This document shows positions 8,280 to 18,200 of a stretch of 54,244 bases of DNA, one piece after another (position 1 is the first letter of the stretch; every line of letters starts with the position of its first letter). The notes under the pieces were generated by a model that made no database searches, was not told where the DNA came from, and saw nothing but the letters and a program-made list of their open reading frames with translations. The DNA is from Planctomycetota bacterium. Its GTDB lineage: Bacteria; Planctomycetota; Planctomycetia; JALXBF01. A program made the translations under genes and the position numbers. The stretch covers positions 1 to 54,244 of the forward strand of contig JALXBF010000110.1 in the NCBI GenBank assembly GCA_026991575.1. The letters are read 5' to 3'.

Positions 8280-9683
8280 ATGGCTGAGGAGATTGCCTAT
8301 CAGCGCTGCATCAACCCGGACTGCGCCGCCACGTACGCAGTCTCTGAGATTCTCTTCGGTTGTGCCCGCTGCGGTGACCTGCTGGATGTCGTCTACGACT
8401 GGGACCGCGCCGCGCTGCCCCGTCGGCTGGAGGAGTTCGAGGCGGCCTGGACGCGGCGGCACGATCCGCTGGCGTTCAGCGGCGTGTGGCGCTTTCGGGC
8501 TCTGTTGCCGTTCGTCGACCCGAAGCACGTCGTGACGATCGGCGAAGGGCAGACGCTGTTACGACCGTCGGAACGGGTAGCCCGCTACGTAGGCCTGAAG
8601 CCCGGGAGGCTTTTCCTGCAGTACGAAGGGCTGAACCCGTCGGGTAGCTTCAAGGACAACGGCATGACGGCATGTCTGTCGCACGCCAACATGGTCGGTG
8701 CCATCCGGGCTGCCTGTGCGTCGACGGGCAACACATCCGCCAGCCTGGCACTGTTCTGTGCGGCGGCCGGCTGGCCCAGCCCCATTGTCTTTGTCGGCTC
8801 CGGCAAGATCGCCTATGGCAAGCTGTCCCAGGCGCTGGAGTACGGCGCGCTGACGCTTCAGATCGTCGGCGACTTCGACGACGCGATGCGGCAGGTGCAG
8901 GCGGCCGCCAAACGGCTCAAACTCTACCTGGCCAACAGTCTGAACCCTTTCCGACTCGAAGGCCAGAAGGCAATCATGTACCGCGTGCTTGAGGCGCTGC
9001 GTTGGGAAGTCCCCGACTGGATCGTCGTGCCCGGGGGCAATCTGGGCAATGCCAGCGCGTTCGGCAAGGCGTGGCACGAACTGCGTGAACTGGGCCTGGT
9101 GGACCGCGTGCCGCGTCTGGCCATCATCAACGCAGCCGGAGCCAACACGCTCTACGCGCTCTACGAGCAACACGGACTCCGCTGGAACGGCGGTCGACCC
9201 GACATGGCGCTGGTGCAACGCTATTACGAGCAACTCGATCGCGAACGCAGGCGCGCCAACACGGTGGCCAGTGCGATCGAGATCAACCGGCCAGTCAACT
9301 TGAAGAAAGCCCTGCGCGCGCTGGACGTCTGCGACGGTGTCGTGCGCGAGGTCACCGATCAGGCTATTCTGGATGCGAAAGCACAGGTCGGCGCGGGCGG
9401 GCTCGGTTGTGAACCGGCGAGTGCTGCCGCCGTCGCCGGCGTCAAGAAGCTTGTCAGCGAACAGGTCATCGAACCTGACGATCGCGTCGTGTGCATCCTG
9501 ACCGGCCACCTGCTAAAGGACCCGATTGCCACGGTCGCCTACCACGGAACGGACCAGAAGCAGTTCGACGCCGTCTTGGGCAAACGTGGGGTCAGGCGGG
9601 CGACGTTTGCGAACCGACCGGTCGTTGTAGCCAACGACCTGGACGAGATCTTACGGGCGATCCAGCTATACGCCTTGCGCTAG
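8280..9683 (+). CDS. thrC: Threonine synthase
   Basis: This PLP enzyme converts O-phosphohomoserine to threonine, the last step of threonine synthesis. The PLP lysine is K125 in SGSFKDNGM, and the phosphate-binding [10 protein letters not shown] and [10 protein letters not shown] loops are present. The N-terminus carries a small zinc-ribbon-like set of cysteines (C10, C15, C28, C31), a known addition in many threonine synthases. The 467-residue length is on the long side but normal for that class. I prefer the ATG at 8280; a GTG at 8268 is in frame and is the alternative. dapB follows after 62 bases, placing two aspartate-family genes together. Confidence 0.93.
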   Translation: MAEEIAYQRCINPDCAATYAVSEILFGCARCGDLLDVVYDWDRAALPRRLEEFEAAWTRRHDPLAFSGVWRFRALLPFVDPKHVVTIGEGQTLLRPSERVARYVGLKPGRLFLQYEGLNPSGSFKDNGMTACLSHANMVGAIRAACASTGNTSASLALFCAAAGWPSPIVFVGSGKIAYGKLSQALEYGALTLQIVGDFDDAMRQVQAAAKRLKLYLANSLNPFRLEGQKAIMYRVLEALRWEVPDWIVVPGGNLGNASAFGKAWHELRELGLVDRVPRLAIINAAGANTLYALYEQHGLRWNGGRPDMALVQRYYEQLDRERRRANTVASAIEINRPVNLKKALRALDVCDGVVREVTDQAILDAKAQVGAGGLGCEPASAAAVAGVKKLVSEQVIEPDDRVVCILTGHLLKDPIATVAYHGTDQKQFDAVLGKRGVRRATFANRPVVVANDLDEILRAIQLYALR

Positions 9684-9745
9684 TCGATGCCAAGGACCGT
9701 CCCCTACCCCATTAGGTTGGCGAACGCTTCAGCGAGGATACAACG

Positions 9746-10543
9746 ATGGCAGCACTCCGCATCGCAGTTCATGGTGCCTGCGGCCGCATGGGTCAACGAG
9801 TGGTCGACCTGGTTCGTCAGGCAGAAGACCTGCAGCTCGTAGCTGCTCTGGAGCATCCGACGCATGCTTGCATCGGCCGCGACATCGGCGAGGTGTGCGG
9901 TGTTGGTCCAGTTGGGGTTGTGGTCAGCAGTGAGCTTCCTGCCGGCGCGGGCCCTGAGGTGGTCGTTGACTTTTCGGTCCCGGAAGCTTCCGTGGCTCTG
10001 GCTCAACGCTGTGCCGAACTGCGTATCCCGCTGGTGGTCGCAACGACCGGGTTTAGTGCCGAGCAGCGTGAGCAGATCACCGCAGCTGCCCGGCAGATTC
10101 CCCTGTTGCTAAGCCCGAATATGAGCCTGGCGGTCAACTTGCTGATGGCCCTTGTTGAGCAGGCTGCCCGCCACCTGAAGGATGCCGACGCGGACGTGGA
10201 GATCATCGAGCGGCACCACCGCTTCAAGAAGGACGCGCCCAGTGGAACCGCCCTGGAGTTCGGCCGGCTGATTGCCGAGGCGATGGGCGGCAAGCGGTTT
10301 GTGCACGGCCGCTCGGGCTTGACCGGCGAACGGCCGCGCGATGAGATCGGATTCCACGCGCTTCGCGTGGGCGACAACGTCGGCGAACACACGATCGTGT
10401 TCGGTCTGATGGGCGAATGTCTGGAGTTCACCCATCGGGCCGGTAGCCGCGACTGTTACGCGCGCGGGGCACTGTACGCCGCCAGGTTGCTGGTCAAGCA
10501 ACCTCCCGGGCTGTACTCGATGCGCCAGCTGCTCGGCCTGTAG
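9746..10543 (+). CDS. dapB: 4-hydroxy-tetrahydrodipicolinate reductase
   Basis: DapB reduces (hydroxy)tetrahydrodipicolinate with NAD(P)H on the route to diaminopimelate and lysine. The N-terminal nucleotide-binding loop GACGRMGQR spans residues 10-18. The VVATTGF strand, the SPNMSLAVN motif and the catalytic/substrate block HHRFKKDAPSGTA (about 156-168, with the His pair and Lys) are all intact. The 265-residue length is standard. A GAGG lies about 8 bases before the ATG. It follows thrC by 62 bases and is probably co-transcribed with it. The gene is convergent with the DUF11 protein gene, whose stop is 40 bases away. Confidence 0.95.
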   Translation: MAALRIAVHGACGRMGQRVVDLVRQAEDLQLVAALEHPTHACIGRDIGEVCGVGPVGVVVSSELPAGAGPEVVVDFSVPEASVALAQRCAELRIPLVVATTGFSAEQREQITAAARQIPLLLSPNMSLAVNLLMALVEQAARHLKDADADVEIIERHHRFKKDAPSGTALEFGRLIAEAMGGKRFVHGRSGLTGERPRDEIGFHALRVGDNVGEHTIVFGLMGECLEFTHRAGSRDCYARGALYAARLLVKQPPGLYSMRQLLGL

Positions 10544-10583
10544 TGGACCAGCGTCCCGCCAGCCGCCGCAGAGCGCCCGCCGC

Positions 10584-12347
10584 TTACCGCACGCGTGCCT
10601 TGAACCACACCGCCCCCTGCTCGCCCGGCTTGATCTCGCCAGGAATGTCCCAGCGGAGCACGGTGGAGCCAGCCTTGTTGGGGCCGACCGTGAAGACGGC
10701 ATTCCGCGTGCTGCCGGAGCTCTTTTCGATGTACTCCAACCGTGGCACCAGGCTGTCCATGATCGACAGCGAGTGGACGGGTTGTTCGCCGACGTTCTTG
10801 TAGTAGATGGCAAACTCGACGATGTCCCCCGGATGGGCCACGGCCTTGTCAGCTACTTTCCACATTACGATTTCGCCCGGGCTACGTGGCGGCTCGTCGA
10901 CTTTGACCGCCATCTCGGGGCGAGCGTAGCCCTGCAGGATTCCGTTCTGGGCGGTCAGGGCCGTGTAGGCGGGCCGCCGTTCGAACTGCCACACGCGTGC
11001 CGCCTGGATCCGAGCGGTCAGCCACGCCTCTTGGCCAGCGACCAGCTCTCCGGAGGCGATGTCCAGCACGATGCGGGCGATTCCGTGAGCGGTACGGGTT
11101 GCATGCAGGAAGTCGACACGGCTGATCGCCGAGGTCACATACCGCTGGCGAGCGATGGCGGGCCGTTTCTCGCCGCGTTCCAGCGCCACGTCGCTGCGGC
11201 GCCGCGCCACGGCGGCCAGCTTGCGCGATTCAAGCTGGCGACGACCTTCCGTGCGGAGCACCGTCGCGGTGGCCAGGCTCAGACGGCCCACGGCTCGCCG
11301 GGTGGCCCCGCGGATGGCGATATAGCGGGGGGCATAGACGCACACGGGCGCCGCAGGCACGGATCGCAGTCGGTTCTCTGTCGAGTAGAACCCCACGGTT
11401 TCGCTGGGCTCAAGCCCGTGCGTGACGCCGGCAGCGTCACGGCCAGCACGCGGTGCGCGGTCGTCCCCGTCGCAAACGTAGCTGTAGTCCAGCTTGAGCG
11501 GCCGGAACACGGAAGGGTCCACCCCCCGAGCAGGGGCCGACGCCCACGGATGGGGTACCGGGAATGCCGATGGCATGCTCAGCCGTTCCACCGCATCGAA
11601 CGAGGCCTGTTTCAGGCCGCTTGGTGGGCGCAACGACCGTTGCTCCGGGGCGCGCGTCGGTCGGACGTGGCCTCGGTGGACAACGGGGGGCTTGGGAAGC
11701 CAGTCAGCGTCCTGCCGCTCGTAGACGCGCGTGCCCACCCTCATGATCAGCACGGGCATCCCCATCGTTTCGGCCAGCAGCAGCGGGTCAACCCCTACAC
11801 GGGCATCGATCTCAGGCATCTCGTCCGGAGGATAAGCGATCGGAATCGCCTGGTCCGGTCGCTCGAGTGTGACCACCTTGGTCACCAGCATCTCCTCGCG
11901 TACCAGGGCGAGGTCGGCATCCGACAACGCGACCGTGACTGGAAACTCCCACGGATCTACCTCCGGGGGTACGTGGACCGGTCGAAGCACCTGGATCGTC
12001 GGGCATACCACGGTCGGCTCGCCAGCAACCGTGACGTGGCAACGGAATACATACGTCTGGCCAACTTGAAGCCCGATCTGAAATGGGACGGTCTCTTCCA
12101 CCCAACCGGACGGCGTTAGCAGCTCCACGCGGGTTCCGACGGGCGCAAGCCAGCGGACCACGACCACGGCATCTTCGGGGGCTGTTGCTGGTGTCGTGGT
12201 CGCAACGTCTGGCCCGGCTGCGACGGCGGCTACGACGGTGCCGAACAGAGCGGCCAGGAGGAGAAGCGGCCTGGTGATCAAGGGGGGGTGTGGGACCATC
12301 CCGATCGGTCCTGGTTGCTCAGCGGGCACATGCTGCCGTACGCTCAT
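10584..12347 (-). CDS. Exported DUF11-domain protein with an N-terminal domain shared with the next lipoprotein
   Basis: This is a predicted secreted or surface protein of 587 aa. A hydrophobic signal segment lies at about residues 26-44 (long if translation starts at 12347; an ATG at 12299 gives a more usual signal peptide). Residues about 60-210 match, by eye, the lipoprotein encoded just upstream: both show an AP-x-G-x-x-V strand, a Q/G-x-x-Y strand, P-T-(L/I)-(E/Q)-V, then VTKV(V/I) and a (V/I)GVDP-like/I(V/M)RVG ending. The middle is Arg-rich, with a CDGDDR motif. The C-terminus (about 492-587) is a DUF11-type beta-sandwich with PGDIVEFAIYYKNVG and the MDSLVPRLEYI strand. DUF11 repeats occur in large surface proteins, notably in planctomycetes. 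A GAGGG precedes the ATG at 12347. The role is unknown; it is likely structural in the envelope. Confidence 0.75.
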   Translation of the reverse strand: MSVRQHVPAEQPGPIGMVPHPPLITRPLLLLAALFGTVVAAVAAGPDVATTTPATAPEDAVVVVRWLAPVGTRVELLTPSGWVEETVPFQIGLQVGQTYVFRCHVTVAGEPTVVCPTIQVLRPVHVPPEVDPWEFPVTVALSDADLALVREEMLVTKVVTLERPDQAIPIAYPPDEMPEIDARVGVDPLLLAETMGMPVLIMRVGTRVYERQDADWLPKPPVVHRGHVRPTRAPEQRSLRPPSGLKQASFDAVERLSMPSAFPVPHPWASAPARGVDPSVFRPLKLDYSYVCDGDDRAPRAGRDAAGVTHGLEPSETVGFYSTENRLRSVPAAPVCVYAPRYIAIRGATRRAVGRLSLATATVLRTEGRRQLESRKLAAVARRRSDVALERGEKRPAIARQRYVTSAISRVDFLHATRTAHGIARIVLDIASGELVAGQEAWLTARIQAARVWQFERRPAYTALTAQNGILQGYARPEMAVKVDEPPRSPGEIVMWKVADKAVAHPGDIVEFAIYYKNVGEQPVHSLSIMDSLVPRLEYIEKSSGSTRNAVFTVGPNKAGSTVLRWDIPGEIKPGEQGAVWFKARVR

Positions 12348-12420
12348 AACCGCACCCTCATTGCTCTGTGAGCTGTCACCGGCATGAAGACGGCGCGCGG
12401 TGGCAGACGAGTAAAACAGT

Positions 12421-12460
12421 GTGAGAAAAAGAGGGAGCAGGAGCCACCGTGCTTCCTGCC
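12421..12460 (-). terminator. Possible rho-independent terminator after the lipoprotein gene
   Basis: Read on the minus strand, a GCAGGA/TCCTGC stem (12459-12454 with 12442-12437) is extended inward by a further GC pair with one bulged base. It is followed, after a short CCCTC, by five consecutive T residues (12430-12426 region). It sits about 130 bases after the lipoprotein stop and about 75 bases before the DUF11 gene start. That placement would separate or attenuate transcription between the two genes. The T-run starts about 6 bases after the stem, which is slightly far. Confidence 0.4.
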
Positions 12461-12584
12461 CCCCCCTCTCGGCATCCCTCCTGGGCTGGTCGACCTTCGC
12501 TCGGCGTGCTAGCTACTCCGTTGGGGCACTTCGGAGTCGTCGACCCAGCAAGAGGAGACGGGCCCTCCGTGGCCCACGACGACG

Positions 12585-13349
12585 TCATTGCTTCCGTGTC
12601 GTCGCCGTTGCTGCGTTGACCTTGCCCTTCGGCTGAGCGTCCTTGCCTTCGGCCGAGATGGGCAGGATCAAGCCATGTGCGTCGTTGTCGGCCTGGTCGC
12701 CATAGACCGGAGCGGCGTGCGGAAGCTCCAGGTCGATGCTGCCCATGCGCACGATGACCAGGATCGTACCGCGGCGGTCAGCTTCGGCAATCGGGTCAAC
12801 ACCCGGGGCGAGTCGGGTTGAGACCAGCGTTTCGACGCCGGCAATCGCCAGTTCCTGATACTCCGGGTCGGGCAGGTAGATGACCTTGGTCACGTAGTTC
12901 CCGGCCCGTACCTGGTCAAAATCCTCATCCGTGAACTCGATCGGAACCGCATTGTGCGCCAGGTACGCAGCACTGGAAGGCGCCGCCGGCGCCACCTCGA
13001 GCGTCGGGTACAGCTCCAGCCCCTCGTGGCCGGGGATATCGGTCAGCTTCAGCCGGTAGACCGCCCCCTGCTCGAAGTTGAACCGGCCAGGCACCGTAAT
13101 CTGGCCTTCGGCAAAGGCCTTTGTCTGGCCGTCGCCGACCTGCCAGCCCACCTTCATCCCCTCGGGTGCGACGAAATAGACCTGAGTCCGCTCAACGGGG
13201 AAACGGCGCTGTTGGCCTGCCGTGCCGTGGAAGGCGGTCTGAATAACGCCACTGATCGGATGGTGGCCAACTGTGGCCTGCTTCTGCGTCAGGCAGCCCA
13301 GGCTGAAAAGCAGCGGGGCTGCGGCCAACAAGGGTACGACCCGTCTCAT
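12585..13349 (-). CDS. Lipoprotein of unknown function, paralogous to the DUF11 protein N-terminus
   Basis: This 254-residue protein opens with a textbook lipoprotein signal: MRR, a hydrophobic core, then a lipobox LFSLGC with the acylated Cys near residue 19. The start at 13349 is chosen because GAGGAGGAG lies just upstream and the signal peptide then begins at residue 1. A longer frame upstream has no such support. After a short linker comes the same domain as in residues about 60-210 of the DUF11 protein: APEGMKV, a VYRLKL strand, [25 protein letters not shown], and a GVDP...ILVIVRMG ending. The fold is probably mostly beta. I do not recognise the family. It is divergent from a secreted LolA-like gene. 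Confidence 0.75.
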   Translation of the reverse strand: MRRVVPLLAAAPLLFSLGCLTQKQATVGHHPISGVIQTAFHGTAGQQRRFPVERTQVYFVAPEGMKVGWQVGDGQTKAFAEGQITVPGRFNFEQGAVYRLKLTDIPGHEGLELYPTLEVAPAAPSSAAYLAHNAVPIEFTDEDFDQVRAGNYVTKVIYLPDPEYQELAIAGVETLVSTRLAPGVDPIAEADRRGTILVIVRMGSIDLELPHAAPVYGDQADNDAHGLILPISAEGKDAQPKGKVNAATATTRKQ

Positions 13350-13504
13350 CGCTCCTCCTCGGTCCCCCAATGGACCGTTGCCTTGAGTGCTGCCGAACCA
13401 AGTGTGTGTCCCAGCCTGCCGATGCGGCCCTGGCTCATGGCTACGCAGCGACGCGGCAGTCGCGCAAGCCACCGCCGAACCTCCCGGGCCGGCCTGCGTA
13501 TCGA

Positions 13505-13565
13505 CTGGTGATCGCGGCCACGTATGGCCGCGACCAGCCTGACTTGTGTTTCCAGCGGTTTTTTT
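13505..13565 (+). promoter_or_regulatory. Hairpin and T-run in the divergent promoter region
   Basis: A perfect 9-bp stem (13512-13520 with 13525-13533, loop CGTA) is extended by four more pairs (13505-13508 with 13534-13537) across a 3-base bulge. Twenty-one bases later there is a run of seven T (13559-13565). It lies upstream of both the leftward lipoprotein gene and the rightward LolA-like gene, so it is not an ordinary end-of-gene terminator. It could be an operator-like dyad or a leader hairpin. The function is inferred from position only. Confidence 0.35.
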
Positions 13566-13633
13566 CGGCAACTGAACTAGCGGACTTTCGAAGAATCCGT
13601 CAGAATCTTCAGCCCCCGCGCAAGGGTTCCACC

Positions 13634-14926
13634 ATGCAGGCTCGCTGCAACCGTCCCAGCCGCGCCACCTGGCCTGCCCGTCGGCTCATGGTCGCCATCG
13701 CCACGCTCTGCCTGTGCACCTCCCCAAGCCACGCACAGACCACAAAAGAGACACCGACAGAACCAACGAAGAAGGCAGCGCAGCAAAAGGCGGAGAACCG
13801 ACCGACAACCACGCAACCAACCAATCGACCGGCACCAGATAGTCCAACCGCACAGGCGGGCCAAGCTGCTGCTGGCCGTCAGAGCGGCCTGCGATCGGAG
13901 GCAGAGATTCGCACGAACACGGAAGTTCAGAGGCTGCTGGACGAGATCGAAGCTCACCTGCGCAAGTTAGAGTGGCTGGCGACGGATATCCGCCAGGAGA
14001 TGACCCTCAGAGGGTTCACGTTCACCGCCCGGGGCCGCTACATTGTGGGTCCGAACAACCTGATGCGGCTCGAGTACAAGGTGAAGCTGTCCGACGTTGA
14101 GGGCGAGTTGCTGGAAGTCTGCGACGGACGCGACCAATGGCACGTCGAATCGATCCTCGACGTTACGAAAGTCGAACACCTGAACCTGGAGGAGTGCGGC
14201 CAGATCCTAAACGATCAGGACTTCGATGAGCAGCAACGTCAGGCTTTCATGGATGCTCGCGGCTTGAACGGCCTGGCGCCGTTTGTCGACGCGCTGGCAG
14301 AGTTCTTCGTGTTCAACCGAGTGGAAGAAAAGCAGTGGCAGGGCAAAAAGGTCCTGGTCGCACACGGAACCTGGAACGAAGCCCGGCTGGGTGGCAAGCG
14401 GGCCGAGCCTGAGGCCGGCGACGACCAGGACCAGCAACAGACATCAGCCATTCCGCAGGCTGAAGAGCGGGAACGGTACTCGCTGTTGAACCTGCCACCG
14501 GAGATGCCTACGGCCATCACAGTCTGGATCGATCCTGAGCTGAAGTGGATTCACCGCGTGGAAATGGTCGCCGAGCGCGCCCCGAAGAACCGCCCAAGCC
14601 GCCTGGTGTTGGAACTGTCCAATCCCCAGTTTGACAAGCCCTTTGAACGGACCCTCTTCAGCTACCGGCCCCCCGACGATGTCAAGCCGATCGATCGAAC
14701 GCCTGTCGTGGTCGAGACGCTTCAGGTAATCCTGCAACAGCTCAAGAACCAGAAGCAGCAGGCCGGCACGCGCCAGCCCGCTACGGCGTCGGGTGCAACG
14801 GGCAGCGGCCTGCTGGGACCGACATCGCCGTCTGCATCTGGCCCGGCCGGCGCTCAGGCTAAACCTTCCGCCGAGCAGAAGCGTTCCCCGGCAGCGAAGC
14901 AGGAGCAAGAAGCGCCTAAGCCCTAG
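13634..14926 (+). CDS. Secreted protein with LolA/LppX-like character
   Basis: This 430-residue exported protein has a signal peptide at residues 1-34, ending in a SHA-Q type cleavage site. A Thr/Gln/Pro/Ala-rich low-complexity linker follows (about 35-80). The central part (about 100-370) looks like a LolA/LppX-type half-barrel: an amphipathic helix, then alternating strands such as [11 protein letters not shown] and NLMRLEYKV, a WHVESI-type strand, and [19 protein letters not shown]. Proteins of this fold carry lipids or lipoproteins through the periplasm. The tail (about 385-430) is again low in complexity and rich in Gln, Ala, Pro and Lys. An AAGGG lies about 10 bases before the ATG. The fold assignment is by eye and moderate; planctomycetes carry many such proteins. 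Confidence 0.65.
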   Translation: MQARCNRPSRATWPARRLMVAIATLCLCTSPSHAQTTKETPTEPTKKAAQQKAENRPTTTQPTNRPAPDSPTAQAGQAAAGRQSGLRSEAEIRTNTEVQRLLDEIEAHLRKLEWLATDIRQEMTLRGFTFTARGRYIVGPNNLMRLEYKVKLSDVEGELLEVCDGRDQWHVESILDVTKVEHLNLEECGQILNDQDFDEQQRQAFMDARGLNGLAPFVDALAEFFVFNRVEEKQWQGKKVLVAHGTWNEARLGGKRAEPEAGDDQDQQQTSAIPQAEERERYSLLNLPPEMPTAITVWIDPELKWIHRVEMVAERAPKNRPSRLVLELSNPQFDKPFERTLFSYRPPDDVKPIDRTPVVVETLQVILQQLKNQKQQAGTRQPATASGATGSGLLGPTSPSASGPAGAQAKPSAEQKRSPAAKQEQEAPKP

Positions 14927-15278
14927 CATTCCCGCAGCAGCGACCGGCGGGGATGGATCATTCGCTGGCCACGTCCCGCGGCCCGATCGGCTGTGCACGC
15001 TTGCTTCGACCGCGCCGGGCACGGCACGTGTACGCGGATCACCCCCCTCTCCGGCCCGCAGGTCCGATCGGCGTCTGCAGCAACTCACACCGGCACTGAC
15101 GGCGCAAGAGGCCCGACGCGGCGCTGCGCACCGCAGTCCCGGCTCGGGTGCCGCCCGTCGGGTTCCGTGTGCTGTGACCTCGGCCATCTATGATTAATGA
15201 GTTCAACGGCGGCTGTGTCGCTCCCAAACTACGGTGCCACGGTGACGAGGTCCTCAGGAAAGCCTGCTGGGGCAAGAG
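14927..15278. other. Intergenic region upstream of ileS
   Basis: These 352 bases lack a supportable gene. A TATGAT hexamer at 15189-15194 inside the only AT-richer patch could be the -10 of the ileS promoter, but no -35 is seen at the usual spacing. I looked for a T-box leader because ileS follows. The conserved antiterminator core (GGTGG-ACCGCG type) is absent and there is no leader terminator with a T-run. Confidence 0.35.
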
Positions 15279-18200
15279 ATGTTCCACAAGGTGGATGCCT
15301 ATCCGAATCTGGTAGCGGGCGAACACAAAGTTCTCCAGTTCTGGGCGGACACGAAGGCGTTCGAAGTCCTGCGACAACGCAACGCCGGCAAACCGCGGTG
15401 GTCGTTTCTGGATGGGCCCATCACCGCCAACAACCCAATGGGCGTACACCACGCCTGGGGTAGAACGCTGAAGGACGCCTATCACCGCTACTTCGCCATG
15501 ACCGGCCATGAGTGCCGCTACCAGAACGGCTTCGACTGTCAGGGGCTGTGGGTGGAGGTCGAAGTCGAACGGGAACTGGGCTTTCGGTCCAAGCGGGACA
15601 TCGAGGCTTATGGCCTGGAACGGTTCATCCGCAAGTGCAAGGAGCGTGTCTGGAAGTATTCGAAGATCCAGACCGAGCAGTCCATCCGGCTGGGCTACTG
15701 GATGGACTGGGAGAACTCCTACTACACCATGTCCCCCGAGAACAACTACGCCATCTGGGCATTTCTGAAGAAATGCCACCAGCGTGGCAAGGTGTACAAG
15801 GGGGTGGATGCCATGCCCTGGTGCCCGCGGTGCGGCACGGGCATCTCTGAACAAGAACGCAAGGAAGGCTACAAGACCGTGGTCGACGACGCCGTCTTCG
15901 TACGGTTCCCCCTGGTTGACCGACCGGACGAGTACTTGCTGGTTTGGACCACGACGCCATGGACCCTGGCAGCCAACGTCGCCGCGGCGGTGCACCCGAA
16001 GCTGCCGTATGTACGCGTGAAACAGGGCAACGCCATCTATTACCTGATGCGTGCCCGCCTGTCGGTGTTAAGTTCCGCTGAACCGTACGAGGTGCTGGAC
16101 GAGTTCCCGGGGGCCGAGCTCGTGGGGCTTCGCTACCGCGGGCCGTTCGACGATCTGGAGGCGGCGGCTCCGGCCCGGGATCACCACCGGGTGATCGCAT
16201 GGGACGAGGTCACGGAGACGGAGGGAACGGGCATTGTGCACATCGCACCCGGCTGCGGCAAGGAAGACTTCGATCTTGCCCAACAACACGGCTTACCTGT
16301 CCTGGCTCCGATCGATGATGAGGGGCGGTACGTGTCGGGCTACGAACCGTTCACGGGCAAGTTTGCGGGGGATGTTACCGAGGAGGTCTTCGAATGGTTG
16401 AAAGCGCGGGGCTTGTTCTACCGAGCGGAAAAGTACCGCCACGACTACCCGCACTGCTGGCGGTGCGGCACGCCGCTGTTGTTCCGGGTCGTTGATGAGT
16501 GGTTCATCCGCATGGACTGGCGGGACGAAATCAAGCAGGTCGCCAAGCAGATCCGGTGGATCCCCGACTTCGGCCTCCAGCTGGAGCTGGACTGGTTGAC
16601 CAACATGGGCGACTGGATGATCTCCAAGAAACGCTACTGGGGACTGGCCCTACCAATTTTCGAGTGCAAGAAATGTGGCACCTTCGACGTGATCGGTAGC
16701 CGCGAGGAGTTGAAGGAACGCTGTGTGGCAGGATGGGAGGAATTCGAAGGCGACCCGCAGAACCCGAATTCCCCCCACCGACCGTGGATCGACCACGTCC
16801 GGATCGCTTGTCCGAACTGCGGTGAGCCGACTCCGCGGATCCCGGATGTAGGCAACCCGTGGCTCGATGCCGGGATCGTTGCGTATTCGACTGTTGGCTA
16901 CTTCACCGATCGCGAGTACTGGCGCCGGTGGATCCCGGCCGATCTGATCCTGGAATGCTTCCCTGGCCAGTTTCGCAACTGGTTCTACGCTTTGCTTGCG
17001 ATGAGCACGATGATGGAGAACATTCCGCCTACGCGCACCGTGCTCGGGCACGCGCTGGTGCGGGATGAAAAAGGCGAGGAGATGCACAAGTCCAAGGGCA
17101 ACGCGATCTGGTTCGATGACGCGGCCGAGCGGATGGGCGCCGACGTAATGCGGTGGATCTACTGTCGCCAGAATCCGGTCCAGAACTTGAATTTCGGCTA
17201 TTCGGTGGGGCGTGATGTGGAGCGATCCGTCTTTCGCGCCCTATGGAACACGTACCGCTTCTTCTGCGAGTACGCCCGGCTGGACGAGTTCGATCCGTCG
17301 TTACCCACGATCCCGGTGTCCGACCGGCCTGAGCTGGACCGCTGGATCCTTTCCGAACTTCAGGATCTCATTCGCTCCGCGCACGAATGTTGGGCCAACT
17401 ACGACCACCACCCATTCGTACGGCGCGCCGAGCAATTCATCCAGGATCAGCTTTCCAATTGGTACGTGCGCCGTAGCCGTCGCCGCTTCTGGGCCAAGCG
17501 CGGTGAGGACGACCGGTCCAAGTGGGCAGCCTACCAGACGCTCTACGAGGTACTGCTGACGTTGACCAAGCTGCTGGCACCGGTCATCCCGTTCCTGACG
17601 GAGCGGATGTACCAGAATCTGGTGCACGGGCGCGACCTGATGCAATGGGGCGAACCCGGTGGCATCGATCCAGCCTCGGTGCAGCCGGACCCTGCCGCCG
17701 AACCCCCAAACAGCGTCCACCACTGCACGTTCCCCGAAGTGAACGAGGCACTTGTCGATCGCCAGCTAAACGCGCAAATGGCCCTGATTCAAGAGATCGT
17801 TACCGCCGCCCACGCGCTGCGTGAAGCGGCCGGGCACCGGGTACGGCAGCCGCTAAGCACGCTAAAGGTAGCACCGGTCAGCGGTTGGCAGCAGTGGGCG
17901 CGCGAGGCGGTCCAACGCATGGCCGACGTGCTGCGCGAGGAATTGAACGTTAAGGAGATTGCCATAGAGGATGGCCCCGGGGTGGGTGCGCTGGCGGCGG
18001 TACCAAACCAGCGAGCGCTGAAGAAACGGTTCGGCCGACGCGCACCGGATGTCGCCGACCTCGTGGCCCGGCTCCAGCCGGAGGAGATCGAGCGACTGCT
18101 CCGAGGCGAAGAACTGCACGTCGAGGTTGGTGCGGAGACGGTGACGATCAGCCGGAGCGACATCCACGTGGTACTCGCCGACGCCACGCAGTGGCACGTC

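Noticed and set aside
10773-12119. Plus-strand open frame of 448 codons
   Set aside because: Antisense to the DUF11 protein; no recognisable domain.
15195-15278. Possible T-box leader before ileS
   Set aside because: A GGTGCCACGG string resembles the antiterminator core, but the conserved motif and a terminator with T-run are absent.
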